Shown: positions 1 through 8,118, numbered from the stretch's first letter. The stretch: 8,925 nt of DNA from an uncultured Lachnospiraceae bacterium (GCA_905200565.1 CAJKKX010000072.1:1-8925), one strand, 5' to 3'. Program-made: numbers and translations. Notes: generated by a model not told the origin, from the letters alone.

Positions 1-405
1 AATCAAAACCATATCCACCTGCTCCAGAATGTAACTCAAAACACGAATATCTGTCGCCGGGTTCAGCGCCACCCCCGCCTTTTTCCCCAGACTGTGAATC
101 AGCGACACGGTACGATCCAGATGCCGGCACGCTTCCGCATGAACTGTAATAATATCCGCCCCGCAGTCCGCAAAGGCTTCTATATACCGGTCCGGGTCTG
201 AAACCATCAGATGTACGTCAAATACTTTATCTGTCACTTCCCGTATCGCCCGAATCACAGGCATTCCAAAGGATATGCTCGGCACGAAATCTCCATCCAT
301 CACGTCAATATGAATATATGCGGCCCCTGCATCCGCAACTGTCTGAATCTCCTCGCCAAGCCTCTTAAAATCTGCTGATAAAATCGAAGGCGCCAATTTA
401 ACCAT
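1..405 (-). CDS. rpe: Ribulose-phosphate 3-epimerase, 5' part only (cut by window edge)
   Basis: The enzyme interconverts D-ribulose 5-phosphate and D-xylulose 5-phosphate in the cytosolic pentose phosphate pathway. The translation opens with [13 protein letters not shown], the N-terminal strand signature of the family. It continues with [17 protein letters not shown] (residues 31-47), which carries metal ligands His32 and Asp34, and with VFDVHLMV (61-68), which carries His65. The later GVALNPAT segment (111-118) also fits the TIM-barrel. 135 codons are visible of a usual length near 220, so about the last 85 residues, including the final metal-binding Asp, lie outside the window. The ATG at 403-405 is preceded by AAGGAG (415-420, 9-base spacing) lying inside the end of rsgA. 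Only two bases separate it from the rsgA stop, so it is almost certainly co-transcribed. No lesion is visible in this portion. Confidence 0.96.
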   Translation of the reverse strand, partial: MVKLAPSILSADFKRLGEEIQTVADAGAAYIHIDVMDGDFVPSISFGMPVIRAIREVTDKVFDVHLMVSDPDRYIEAFADCGADIITVHAEACRHLDRTVSLIHSLGKKAGVALNPATDIRVLSYILEQVDMVLI

Positions 406-407
406 AC

Positions 408-1286
408 TCAATATCTCCTTTTTTCTTTCAGTTCCTCATAAAGCCCCACATAACTTTCATAACGCTCCCAGCTGATTTTTCCTTCCGACAGCGCGCTCTT
501 TACGCCGCATTCCGGTTCATGGATATGCACGCAGCCCTGAAACCTGCATGACTGCTCATATTCCGCAAATTCCGGATAAAAATCCTTCAGTTCCTCTTTC
601 TCCAGACCTTCCAGATAAAGAGAACTGAACCCCGGCGTATCCATAATATACGTATGCTCCGCTATCATAAGTAGCTCCGAATGGCGTGTCGTATGTTTTC
701 CCCGGTCAATCTTACTGCTGATCTCTCCGGTCGCCATCTGCGCCTCCGGCGAAAGAAGATTAATGAGTGAGGATTTCCCCACACCCGAAGGCCCTGCCAC
801 TGCCGTCGTCTTTCCGTCGAGAAGCATGTGCAGGTTTTCGATTCCCTCTTCTTTTCCTGCGCTGACAAAAACCACCCTGCATCCGCATTTACGGTAAATA
901 GCTTCCAGGCGCGCCTGTTCTGCTTCCGACGCCAGGTCTTTTTTATTAAAACAGATGACGGTGTCCATCTGCTGCCGTCTCATCATGACCAGAAATCTGT
1001 CCAGAAGTCCGAAATTCGGGCTGGGCTTTTGCATAGCGAAAATCACCAGCGCCTGATCTACATTTGCCACTGCCGGACGGGTCAGTTGATTTTTCCGCGG
1101 CAAAAGTCTGGTGATGTTTCCCTTTTTCTCCACCTCATCCAGAACTTCCAGCTCGACGTCGTCCCCCACCAGCGGCTTTCTTTTATCTTTCCGGAAAATT
1201 CCTTTTGCCTTGCACTCATAAATTCCGGATTTCACCACGAAAACGTAGTAAAATCCGGCAATTCCTTTCACTATTTTACCCTGCAT
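408..1286 (-). CDS. rsgA: Ribosome small-subunit-dependent GTPase A
   Basis: A circularly permuted GTPase that acts in late 30S subunit maturation; the Bacillus orthologue is called CpgA/YloQ. The 292 residues match the usual family length. Order of elements: an N-terminal OB-fold (about 1-65); then the permuted G motifs, G4 NKKD (114-117), G5 SA (142-143), G1 P-loop GPSGVGKS (165-172), the G2/switch I stretch with HTT (198-200), and G3 DTPG (216-219); then a C-terminal zinc knuckle with Cys247, Cys252, His254 and Cys260. All nucleotide- and zinc-binding residues are present, so the protein should be active. The ATG at 1284-1286 has a GAGGAG Shine-Dalgarno (1292-1297) 5 bases upstream and lies 19 bases after prkC. 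In Bacillus this GTPase is a reported substrate of PrkC, which makes the adjacency suggestive, though that link is inferred here. Confidence 0.97.
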   Translation of the reverse strand: MQGKIVKGIAGFYYVFVVKSGIYECKAKGIFRKDKRKPLVGDDVELEVLDEVEKKGNITRLLPRKNQLTRPAVANVDQALVIFAMQKPSPNFGLLDRFLVMMRRQQMDTVICFNKKDLASEAEQARLEAIYRKCGCRVVFVSAGKEEGIENLHMLLDGKTTAVAGPSGVGKSSLINLLSPEAQMATGEISSKIDRGKHTTRHSELLMIAEHTYIMDTPGFSSLYLEGLEKEELKDFYPEFAEYEQSCRFQGCVHIHEPECGVKSALSEGKISWERYESYVGLYEELKEKRRY

Positions 1287-1305
1287 GAACTCTCCTCAGT
1301 AGAAA

Positions 1306-3327
1306 TCAGCGAAACTTTATATGCTCATACCGTACCTGCGTGGTCGTTCCATCCTCATTTGAAATGTACACATAAGCTGTCGCATCGCTGTCAGAATCAC
1401 TCTCCCACTCCAGACGGTATGGGAAAGAAATCGCCTCTCCTTCGATGATCGTCGTCTCGTTTCCATCCTGTTCAATGGTAATCTTTACTTTTTCCCCATT
1501 ATAACCGTTCGGAAGTTCCGGCAGCTTTAAATCCGCTTTACAGGAGTAAGCGCCTCCGGTTCCTGTCTCAGAAGAAGAATCATGATTGGGAAGATCGCCA
1601 ATGCTTACCTCCAGCTCAATCGTACTTCCCGGCGTCACTTCCGTACCCGCATCAATGCTCTGCTTCATAATCTGTCCTTCCGGATATTTTGAACTGTAGC
1701 TCTCAATAATCTTTACATAAAGTCCAAGCCCTTCCAGAATCTCTCTGGCCCTCGCAGCAGATTCGCCCAGAACCGCCGGAACCTCTACCATCTGCTCTCC
1801 GGTTTCCGGCTGCGGACCTTTGCTGATTACGACGGTCACTGTATCCCCGGCGCTGACACGGTCTCCTGCCGCCGGTCTTGTAGACACGACCTTTCCTTCT
1901 TCAATTCCACTGTCAAACGCATAATCTGTCTCCACCAGAAATCCGCGTCCGGTAAGCTCCTGCTGTGCCTCTGTCAGAGACTTTTCCTTTACATCCGGCA
2001 CCTCTACCAGCTCTTCTGTCGGTCTTTCTGTCGCTTTTTCCGTCTCTGTTTCCGATGGCGTCTCAGATTCTGTGGAAACCTCTGTCTGCGCCTTTTTCCC
2101 TCCTGTCAGAAATCCAAGATCAATAAAGCCTGCCACGCTTCCCACCAGGGTCAAAAAGATTACCAGGATCAGAATGCCGATGACAATGCTTCCCACGGTC
2201 AGAAACTTCTCCATCTTCTTGCTTACGCCAGTATCCTCATCCTCCGGTTCCTGCATATGTCTTCCTGAATGGCTGTCCGTCTGATACCTTCCGTTCCTGT
2301 GTCGTTCATTTCCCGGATAATTTCCATAGGGATCCTGCCCATAATACGTATGGTTCCCTTCCTGATAGCCATTCCTGTTATAATCATTCTCAGAAGTTTC
2401 CTCCTGCTTTGCTGTTTTTCCATTCTTGATCTGCTCTAACTCTTCTTTTGACACTACGACTGTCTGCGCGTGGCTTGTCAGGGGGGCGATCTGTACAAAA
2501 TCTCCATCCGGATTCACCAGAGACTCTTTCAGATCACGAACCAGCTCTGCCATATCCGCATAACGTCTGTCCGGACTCTTCTGCGTACACTTATATATAA
2601 TCTGTACAATACTCTTTGGAAGATCCGGCACGTACTTCCTCGGAGACTGCATCTCTTCCTGAAGATGCTTGATTGCAATCGCCACCGTCGTATCCCCGTC
2701 AAAAGGCACATGTCCTGTCAGCATCTCATACAACGTGATTCCCAGAGAATAGACGTCGCTCTTATAATCACTGTAGCCGCCTCTTGCCTGTTCGGGGGAA
2801 CTGTAATGCACAGACCCCATCACGTTGGAACTAATGGTATTGGAGGATGCCGCTCTGGCAATCCCAAAATCTGTCACTTTTACTTTTCCATCTGTAGAAA
2901 TAATAATATTCTGCGGTTTTACATCACGGTGCACGATATTATTATGATGCGCCGCATCCAGTCCCATCGAAACCTGAATCGCAATGCTTGTCGCTTCTCT
3001 TACTGCCAGACGTCCTTTTTTCTCAATATACTCCTTCAATGTGATGCCCTCTACCAGCTCCATCACAATGAAATTCACGCCATTATCATCTCCTACATCG
3101 TAAACATTTACAATATTCGGATGCTCCAGCCCTGCCGCTGACTGAGCCTCTACGCGAAATTTGGAAATAAATGCTTTATCTGCCCGAAACTCCGGTTTCA
3201 ACACCTTCACTGCCACAAACCGGTTGAGCTTATGGTCCTTTGCTTTATATACATCCGCCATCCCGCCAGAGCCTATTTTACTGATGATCTCATAGCGTTC
3301 CTGGAGAAACATTCCTTCTTTTAACAT
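1306..3327 (-). CDS. prkC: PASTA-domain transmembrane Ser/Thr protein kinase
   Basis: A Hanks-type kinase of the PrkC/StkP/PknB family that senses peptidoglycan or lipid II fragments and phosphorylates cell-division, wall and translation proteins. The N-terminal kinase domain (about 12-270) has the glycine loop GSGGMADVY (19-27), Lys41, Glu60 of helix C, the catalytic HRD (133-135) with Lys137 and Asn140, DFG (153-155), and the SPE of the P+1 loop (177-179). Next come a Tyr/Asn/Gly/His-rich cytoplasmic linker (about 313-360), a single membrane helix (about 377-400), an acidic Thr/Glu-rich extracellular spacer (about 413-440), two PASTA repeats (about 440-504 and 511-576), and a C-terminal beta-rich region (about 594-673). 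That last region may be Ig-like, as in Bacillus PrkC. Two PASTA repeats is fewer than the three or four usual in this family. The start overlaps the end of prpC by 7 bases, with an AGGTGG-type ribosome site (3332-3338) inside prpC. Confidence 0.97.
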   Translation of the reverse strand: MLKEGMFLQERYEIISKIGSGGMADVYKAKDHKLNRFVAVKVLKPEFRADKAFISKFRVEAQSAAGLEHPNIVNVYDVGDDNGVNFIVMELVEGITLKEYIEKKGRLAVREATSIAIQVSMGLDAAHHNNIVHRDVKPQNIIISTDGKVKVTDFGIARAASSNTISSNVMGSVHYSSPEQARGGYSDYKSDVYSLGITLYEMLTGHVPFDGDTTVAIAIKHLQEEMQSPRKYVPDLPKSIVQIIYKCTQKSPDRRYADMAELVRDLKESLVNPDGDFVQIAPLTSHAQTVVVSKEELEQIKNGKTAKQEETSENDYNRNGYQEGNHTYYGQDPYGNYPGNERHRNGRYQTDSHSGRHMQEPEDEDTGVSKKMEKFLTVGSIVIGILILVIFLTLVGSVAGFIDLGFLTGGKKAQTEVSTESETPSETETEKATERPTEELVEVPDVKEKSLTEAQQELTGRGFLVETDYAFDSGIEEGKVVSTRPAAGDRVSAGDTVTVVISKGPQPETGEQMVEVPAVLGESAARAREILEGLGLYVKIIESYSSKYPEGQIMKQSIDAGTEVTPGSTIELEVSIGDLPNHDSSSETGTGGAYSCKADLKLPELPNGYNGEKVKITIEQDGNETTIIEGEAISFPYRLEWESDSDSDATAYVYISNEDGTTTQVRYEHIKFR

Positions 3328-4067
3328 TCTTCCACCTCACATGCCAGCGGTTCAATTAAAACTACCGCAATATTATCCTTGCCCCCGTTCTGATTGGCTC
3401 TTCCGATCAGGCCAAGCGCAATCTCCGGCAAATCATCCCTGCCCTCTTTGATAATTTTTTCTATTTCTCTGTCCTCAATCATATTGGTAAGACCATCCGA
3501 ACACATCAGAACAATGTCCTCCTTCTCCAGCTCCTGCTCAAAGAAATCAATCGACACACGTTTGCTCACTCCCACAGCCCGTGTAATAATATTTTTATCC
3601 GGGTGATTTCTGGCCTGCTCTCTGTTAATCTCTCCAATCCGAACCATTTCTTCCACAAGAGAATGGTCTTTTGTAATCTGCTGTATTCCATCCCGGATCA
3701 GGTAAAGACGACTGTCCCCAACGTTTGCCACATATATGTAATGGTCAATAATCGTCGCCGCCACCACGGTAGTTCCCATTCCGGCAAGATTCTCATTGGA
3801 ATTCGCTTTTTTCAGGACTTCCTCATTTGCTTTTTCAATCGCCTTCTGTATAATCTTAATAGGATTTCTTTCCTTACTGGCGCGGACGCTTTTCAGAATA
3901 ACTTCCACCGTATATCTGGAAGCAAAATCGCCTGCATTATGTCCTCCCATGCCATCCGCCACGACAAACAGGTTCGGAAGATTCCCCACTGGCTCCTCAG
4001 ACGCATAGACGAAATCCTGATTCATCATCCTCTTTTGCCCTACATCTGTAACGCAGCACGACCTCAT
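3321..4067 (-). CDS. prpC: PP2C-family Ser/Thr protein phosphatase (Stp/PrpC)
   Basis: A cytosolic metal-dependent phosphatase that reverses phosphorylation by the adjacent PASTA kinase. At 248 residues it has the normal length of the bacterial single-domain form. The metal-centre acidic residues are all visible: Asp18 in NQD (16-18), Asp38 in DGMGGH (38-43), Asp118 in GDSR (117-120), Asp191 in SDGL (190-193), and Asp231 in GKDN (229-232). The conserved GMGTT (96-100) and ITRAVG (160-165) segments are also present. The start codon overlaps the rlmN stop in an ATGA arrangement (4064-4067), and the end overlaps prkC by 7 bases, so kinase and phosphatase are translationally coupled, which is the common arrangement of the pair. 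The ribosome site is a weaker GAGAGG (4075-4080, 7-base spacing), consistent with reliance on coupling from rlmN. Nothing is missing. Confidence 0.97.
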   Translation of the reverse strand: MRSCCVTDVGQKRMMNQDFVYASEEPVGNLPNLFVVADGMGGHNAGDFASRYTVEVILKSVRASKERNPIKIIQKAIEKANEEVLKKANSNENLAGMGTTVVAATIIDHYIYVANVGDSRLYLIRDGIQQITKDHSLVEEMVRIGEINREQARNHPDKNIITRAVGVSKRVSIDFFEQELEKEDIVLMCSDGLTNMIEDREIEKIIKEGRDDLPEIALGLIGRANQNGGKDNIAVVLIEPLACEVEEC

Positions 4068-5110
4068 TTTTCTGCCTCTCTTTCTTCATATCTCTTTCTG
4101 AGCTGCCCGCAGGCACCGTTAATGTCCCTGCCCATTTCTCTTCTTATAGTAACATTAATTCCGTATTTTTCAAGTTTATTTTTGAAATCTGCGATAACTT
4201 TCTTTTCGGACTGCACATAATCCCTTTCCTGAATGGGGTTCACCGGGATGAGATTCACATGACAATTCATATCTCCGATCAGCCCTGCCAGAGCCTTCGC
4301 ATCGCTTTCCCCGTCATTGACTCCTCCTACCAGGCTGTATTCAAAAGTGATTCTGCGGCCTGTTTTTTGGAAATAATACCGGCACGCTTCCAGCACCTCC
4401 CCCAGCTCATATTTATATGCGACCGGCATCAGTTCCATTCTCTTTTCCTGGCTGGACGCATGAAGAGAGAGCGCAAGGGTAATTTGCAATTCCTCTTCTG
4501 CCAGCGCACGTATCCTGGGCACGATACCGCAGGTGGACAGCGTAATATTTCTCTGGCTGATATTCAGGCCATGTTCATCGCTGAGCATATGGATAAATTT
4601 CAGCACATTTTCATAATTATCCAACGGTTCCCCGGTCCCCATCAGCACCAGATGCGACACCCGTTCACCGGAAAATTTCTGAATGCGGTAGACCTCCTCC
4701 AACATCTCGGAAACACGCAGATGCCTGGTCAGCCCTCCGATGGTGGAAGCGCAGAAGCGGCATCCCATGCGGCACCCTACCTGTGTGGATATGCAGACGG
4801 AATTTCCATGCTTATACCGCATCAGCACACTCTCCACCACATTTCCATCCTCCAGACGAAAAAGATATTTCTGCGTCCCGTCAATCTGGGAGGTCAGAAC
4901 CTGCACAGGCGTCACACAGGTATAAGTACACAGCGCTTTCAGTTTTTCCCGAAGCTCCTTCGAAAGATTTGTCATCTCATCAAATCCCTCTGCCAGACTT
5001 CCATGGATCCACTGGTATACCTGTTTTGCACGAAACGGCTTTTCCCCCATCTCCTCAAAAAATCTTCGAAGCTCTGCATAGTTCAAAGATTTTATATCTG
5101 TTTTTTCCAT
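4064..5110 (-). CDS. rlmN: Dual-specificity 23S rRNA/tRNA adenine-C2 methyltransferase
   Basis: A radical-SAM enzyme that makes 2-methyladenosine at A2503 of 23S rRNA and, in some bacteria, at A37 of certain tRNAs. The [4Fe-4S] motif CxxxCxxC is at Cys113, Cys117 and Cys120. GTGEPL (158-163) contributes to SAM binding. The two cysteines of the ping-pong methyl-transfer mechanism are visible as Cys106 (VCIST) and Cys334 (GACGQL), with the same 7-residue offset of Cys106 from the cluster motif as in the E. coli enzyme. These, together with the A2503-type context, favour RlmN over its resistance paralogue Cfr. The 348-residue length is normal. The start ATG shares one base with the rsmB stop (TGATG at 5108-5112) and has an AAGAGGA ribosome site (5118-5124). 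The 3' end overlaps prpC by 4 bases. Confidence 0.97.
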   Translation of the reverse strand: MEKTDIKSLNYAELRRFFEEMGEKPFRAKQVYQWIHGSLAEGFDEMTNLSKELREKLKALCTYTCVTPVQVLTSQIDGTQKYLFRLEDGNVVESVLMRYKHGNSVCISTQVGCRMGCRFCASTIGGLTRHLRVSEMLEEVYRIQKFSGERVSHLVLMGTGEPLDNYENVLKFIHMLSDEHGLNISQRNITLSTCGIVPRIRALAEEELQITLALSLHASSQEKRMELMPVAYKYELGEVLEACRYYFQKTGRRITFEYSLVGGVNDGESDAKALAGLIGDMNCHVNLIPVNPIQERDYVQSEKKVIADFKNKLEKYGINVTIRREMGRDINGACGQLRKRYEEREAEK

Positions 5111-6465
5111 CAGTCAATCCTCTTAAGCCGGGCAATGAAAAAGCCGTCCGACTCATTGACGCCCGGCAGAAGCTGTAAATAACCTGCCTGTGTCGTCTTT
5201 CCCTTTAACTCGTCGCAAATATATGGATCAATGCTCTCCAGACGGAACGGGTAATTTTCCAGAAACCATTTCACATTATACTGATTCTCCGCGGGTGCGA
5301 TCGTACAGGTGCTGTAGATCAGGACGCCGCCTTTTTTTACATAACTCTGTACCGTATCCAGGATTTTTCTCTGAAGTTTTACGATCTCCGCCTGCTTTGT
5401 CGGCGTCATTTTATATTTTATATCCGCCTTTTTCCCGATCACGCCCAGACCAGAGCAGGGAACATCCGCGATTACGATATCTGCCTTTTCCACGGAGTCC
5501 GGATCAGGCACCGTAGCATCCATCACTTTTGCAGACATATTAATATTACCGATACGTTGAATATTTTCCTGCATAAGCTGCACTTTATACTCTGTCAGAT
5601 CGCGCGCCTCCACATAGCCGCTTCCTTTCAGCATATCTGCCAGATGCAGGCTCTTTCCTCCCGGCGCGGCACATACATCAATACAGTAATCTCCCCATTT
5701 CGGAGCGGCGATTTCCGCTACCAGCATGGAACTGACGTCCTGTACCTGAAACCAGCCATTCTTAAAAGCGTCTACCGCTTTTATATAATTGTAGTCCCCG
5801 ATTTCCAGCGCATAGTCCAGATACGGAACTTCTTTTACCGTAATCCTTTGCTTTTTCAGGCTTTTTATAATCTCTTCTTTGGAAACCTTATCCAGATTGC
5901 AGCGGATGGATGTCATTTTCGCTTCATGTGTATCTTTACAGATTTTTTCTACTGTCTCAAAGTCATAGACCTCCAGCCATTCCTTTAAAATCCACTCCGG
6001 CATGGAATAGGTGATGGAAAGATATTCCAGCGGATGCTCCCCGGCCTCCGGATATGTTACCATTTTCAGGTTCTTCGACACGCTTCGGAGCACGCCGTTT
6101 ACAAAGCCTTTCAGGTTATAAAATCCTCTTCTCTGCGTCAGCTTCACGCCTTCATTGCAGGCAGCAGAGTTCGGTATGCTGTCCATGTATTTCATCTGAC
6201 ACACGGACATCCTCAGAATCGTCCGGATAACCGGCTTCATATCCGCTACGCTGATGGTAGAAAATCTTTCGATAATATAATCAATCTGAATCAGGTTTTC
6301 CAGCGTTCCATGCACAGTTCTGGAAATAAAAGAACGTTCCCTTTTCTCCAGATATTGATATTTCTCCAGAACCTCCCGGAGCACCACATGGCTATACTTC
6401 TCTTCTTCCAAAATTTCAATTAAAGTAGATAATACGATCTCCCGTAAATTTATCATTTCAGTCAT
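5110..6465 (-). CDS. rsmB: 16S rRNA cytosine-C5 methyltransferase RsmB (Sun/Fmu)
   Basis: A SAM-dependent enzyme that makes 5-methylcytosine at position 967 (E. coli numbering) of 16S rRNA. The N-terminal third (about 5-135) is the NusB-like RNA-binding domain that distinguishes RsmB from other m5C methyltransferases. The C-terminal Rossmann methyltransferase contains the SAM loop CAAPGGKS (265-272), motif IV DVPCSGLG (334-341) with Cys337, and the motif YSTCT (384-388) with the catalytic-type Cys387. The segment NGWFQVQD (236-243) before the catalytic domain is also typical. 451 residues is close to the family norm. The chosen ATG at 6463-6465 has AGGAGG upstream (6477-6482). An in-frame Met three codons later is possible but is too far from that site. 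The 5' end overlaps the peptidase gene by 8 bases, and the 3' end shares one base with rlmN. Confidence 0.96.
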   Translation of the reverse strand: MTEMINLREIVLSTLIEILEEEKYSHVVLREVLEKYQYLEKRERSFISRTVHGTLENLIQIDYIIERFSTISVADMKPVIRTILRMSVCQMKYMDSIPNSAACNEGVKLTQRRGFYNLKGFVNGVLRSVSKNLKMVTYPEAGEHPLEYLSITYSMPEWILKEWLEVYDFETVEKICKDTHEAKMTSIRCNLDKVSKEEIIKSLKKQRITVKEVPYLDYALEIGDYNYIKAVDAFKNGWFQVQDVSSMLVAEIAAPKWGDYCIDVCAAPGGKSLHLADMLKGSGYVEARDLTEYKVQLMQENIQRIGNINMSAKVMDATVPDPDSVEKADIVIADVPCSGLGVIGKKADIKYKMTPTKQAEIVKLQRKILDTVQSYVKKGGVLIYSTCTIAPAENQYNVKWFLENYPFRLESIDPYICDELKGKTTQAGYLQLLPGVNESDGFFIARLKRID

Positions 6466-7192
6466 TGTTTCGTCTTCCTCCTGCCAGTAAGATCAGCCTT
6501 AAAAGCTGTAAAATAGAAGCCGCCAGGCTTGCCACATAAGTAAAAGCGGCGGCCGTTAATACTTTCTTTACCCCTGAATTTTCTTCTCTTCCCAGAATTC
6601 CCGTACTTTCCAGAAGCTTCACTGCCCGTGAAGAGGCATTCAGCTCCACCGGAAGTGTCACGAGCTGGAACAGAACCGCCAGCCCAAACAGCAGAATTCC
6701 CGCTGTCGTCAGAGCCGGAAAAGATGCGACCAATCCCACCAGAAAAACCGGCCATGCCAGAGTGGAGCCCAGATTTGCCGCCGGCACCAGCGTACTGCGG
6801 AGCATCAGGGGTTTGTATTTCTTCTGATGCTGAATCGCATGTCCGCACTCATGAGCCGCCACTCCTACTGCCGCCACCGAAGCGGAAGCATAGGTAGCAT
6901 CTGACAGCCGCAGCGTCTTATTCCGGGGATCGTAATGGTCTGTCAGATTACCTGCCACGTGCGTGATCTGTACATCATAAATGCCTGCACGGTGAAGAAT
7001 GCGTTCTGCCGCCTGTGCCCCTGTCATTCCCGACATGCTGCGCACTTTTGAATACTTTGCGAAGGTACTCTTTACTCCCGCAGAGGCCAGCAGGGACAAT
7101 ATCACGCCAAGCAGGACTAATATCAGAGTCGGATCATAGAACATTCCCATTCCATAGCCGTACCTTCCATAAAAACCATAACTTAACAACAT
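6458..7192 (-). CDS. yugP: Membrane zinc metallopeptidase, YugP-like (Zn_peptidase_2 family)
   Basis: A predicted integral-membrane metalloprotease of the family typified by Bacillus YugP; its substrate and physiological role are not established. The zinc motif HECGH (114-118) is intact within VAAHECGHAIQHQ (111-123). A likely third ligand is Glu183 in PVELNASSRA (181-190), inferred from the conserved position in the family. Hydrophobic segments suggest membrane helices at about 21-39, 143-160, 162-180 and 211-235. The conserved KSTFAKYS, MSGMTGAQAA and LTDHYDPR blocks support the assignment. The first 20 residues are a Tyr/Gly/Met-rich stretch. 244 residues is near the family length. The ATG at 7190-7192 has a strong GGAGGG ribosome site (7202-7207, 9-base spacing). 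It overlaps the end of fmt by 10 bases and the start of rsmB by 8, placing it firmly inside this operon even though its function looks unrelated. Confidence 0.93.
   Translation of the reverse strand: MLLSYGFYGRYGYGMGMFYDPTLILVLLGVILSLLASAGVKSTFAKYSKVRSMSGMTGAQAAERILHRAGIYDVQITHVAGNLTDHYDPRNKTLRLSDATYASASVAAVGVAAHECGHAIQHQKKYKPLMLRSTLVPAANLGSTLAWPVFLVGLVASFPALTTAGILLFGLAVLFQLVTLPVELNASSRAVKLLESTGILGREENSGVKKVLTAAAFTYVASLAASILQLLRLILLAGGRRNND
6477..6482 (-). promoter_or_regulatory. Ribosome binding site of rsmB
   Basis: AGGAGG lies 11 bases before the ATG at 6463-6465 and inside the last codons of the peptidase gene. The spacing is slightly long but favours this ATG over the next in-frame Met three codons downstream. 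Confidence 0.7.
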
Positions 7193-7201
7193 AATTTTTT
7201 T

Positions 7202-7209
7202 CCCTCCTC
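7202..7209 (-). promoter_or_regulatory. Strong ribosome binding site of the zinc peptidase gene
   Basis: GAGGAGGG is located 9 bases before the ATG at 7190-7192, inside the fmt C-terminal coding stretch. It is the best Shine-Dalgarno match in the window. It could let the peptidase be translated even when ribosomes terminate early in the frameshifted fmt. Confidence 0.8.
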
Positions 7210-7469
7210 AATCGGATAGCCTCTGAGAAAAGCAGCCGCTTCCATGCGTTTTTTCCCCTCAAGCTGTAGCTCCCTGATTACAAGAACTCCGTCGCCCGTC
7301 TGGATATGCAGGCCATCTTTTGCGGCAGCCAGCGCCATTCCCGGCTGTACTCCCTTATTCTCCGGTATCACATCCGCCTTCCAGATTTTTAAGGTTTTTC
7401 CATCCAGATATGTGTAAGCGCTCGGCCACGGATTTAACCCCCGCACCAGACGTTCGATCTCTGCCGCGC

Positions 7470-7472
7470 TTT
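7470..7472 (-). other. Frameshift point in fmt
   Basis: The minus strand reads GAG AAA GCG CGG here. Family similarity upstream is in this frame and downstream is in the frame reading GCG GCA GAG ATC. A single additional A in the AAA run gives GAG AAA AGC GCG GCA, which encodes EKSAA, the motif expected before the conserved RGLNPWP. The lesion is therefore a one-base loss. The exact base cannot be fixed more closely than this short run. Confidence 0.85.
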
Positions 7473-8118
7473 CTCCCAGTCGATCCGCCCCATATCCTTT
7501 TTCAGCATCTTCGCATAAGCCGTCGGAGAATCCCCCTGCTTTTGCGGTACAATCGTTCCCGCTTCCAGCCCTGCAAGAGTTTTCAAAAGCAGCTCCGCCC
7601 CGGTATGGCTCAGTTTTTCAAACAGGCTGCCCCCTGTCTCTTCCTTTTCCAGACGGACGGCCTCTTTTAAAAGCATGTCCCCCGTGTCCAATCCTTCATC
7701 CATCTGCATGGTGGTAACACCCGATTCTTTCTCGCCGTCAATGACCGCCCACTGAATCGGCGCTGCTCCCCGGTATTTCGGCAGAAGGGAGGCATGGACA
7801 TTGATACATCCATAACGCTTCATCGTAAGAATCTCTTTTGGGATGATCTGTCCAAAGGCCACGACCACGATGACATCTGCCTCGATCTTCTCCAATTTCT
7901 CAATGACTTCCCGTTCCCTTACCCTCTTTGGCTGGAGCACTGGAATCCCCGCTTCTTTCGCCACTTCCTTTACCGGCGTGGCCTGCATCGCCTTTCCTCT
8001 TCCCTTTGGCTTATCCGGCTGCGTCACCACCGCCTTCACCTGGTGAGCCGAATTGATCAGACTTTTCAGCGTACCTACCGCAAAATCCGGCGTCCCCATA
8101 AAAATTACATTCATCCGA

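Larger units (their letters stand above)
7183..8114 (-). pseudogene. fmt: Methionyl-tRNA formyltransferase, split by a one-base frameshift
   Basis: Fmt transfers a formyl group from 10-formyl-tetrahydrofolate to the initiator Met-tRNA. The catalytic domain is complete and begins MNVIFMGTPDFA. It carries Asn105 and His107 in NVHASLLPKYRGAAPI and Asp143 in MDEGLDTGDML. After residue Lys215 (IDWEK) the frame is lost: the catalytic frame continues for 11 aberrant residues and stops at 7434-7436. The expected family sequence resumes one frame over as SAAEIERLVRGLNPWPSAY and runs to a TAA at 7183-7185. Restoring one A in the AAA run at 7470-7472 would give a normal 310-residue protein. The truncated product (226 aa) lacks the C-terminal tRNA-binding OB-fold. 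The start at 8112-8114 is set by AGAGGAG (8122-8128). An upstream in-frame ATG at 8145-8147 would add 11 residues foreign to the family and overlap def. The frameshift may be a real mutation or a sequence error. Confidence 0.92.

Noticed and set aside
828..1448. A 206-codon plus-strand open frame opposite rsgA and the end of prkC
   Set aside because: It crosses a real gene junction antisense and has no coherent domain; spurious.
2470..3141. A 223-codon plus-strand open frame opposite the PrkC kinase domain
   Set aside because: Antisense to conserved kinase motifs; composition is Ile/His/Arg-rich without domains, typical of a shadow frame.
3603..4220. A 205-codon plus-strand open frame opposite prpC and the end of rlmN
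   Set aside because: It spans two real genes antisense, with no recognisable motif; treated as spurious.
4259..5182. A 307-codon open frame on the plus strand opposite rlmN
   Set aside because: It lies antisense to a gene with all RlmN catalytic residues, has no family features and no fitting context. It is a by-product of codon use in the real gene.
6462..6848. A 128-codon minus-strand open frame inside the zinc peptidase gene in another frame
   Set aside because: The peptidase frame has the HECGH motif and membrane helices; this alternative frame is low-complexity Gly/Ser-rich and lacks support.
7460..7480. Programmed -1 ribosomal frameshifting as an explanation for the split fmt
   Set aside because: The site (GAG AAA GCG) does not form a standard X-XXY-YYZ slippery heptamer, I see no clear downstream stem-loop, and fmt is not known to use recoding.
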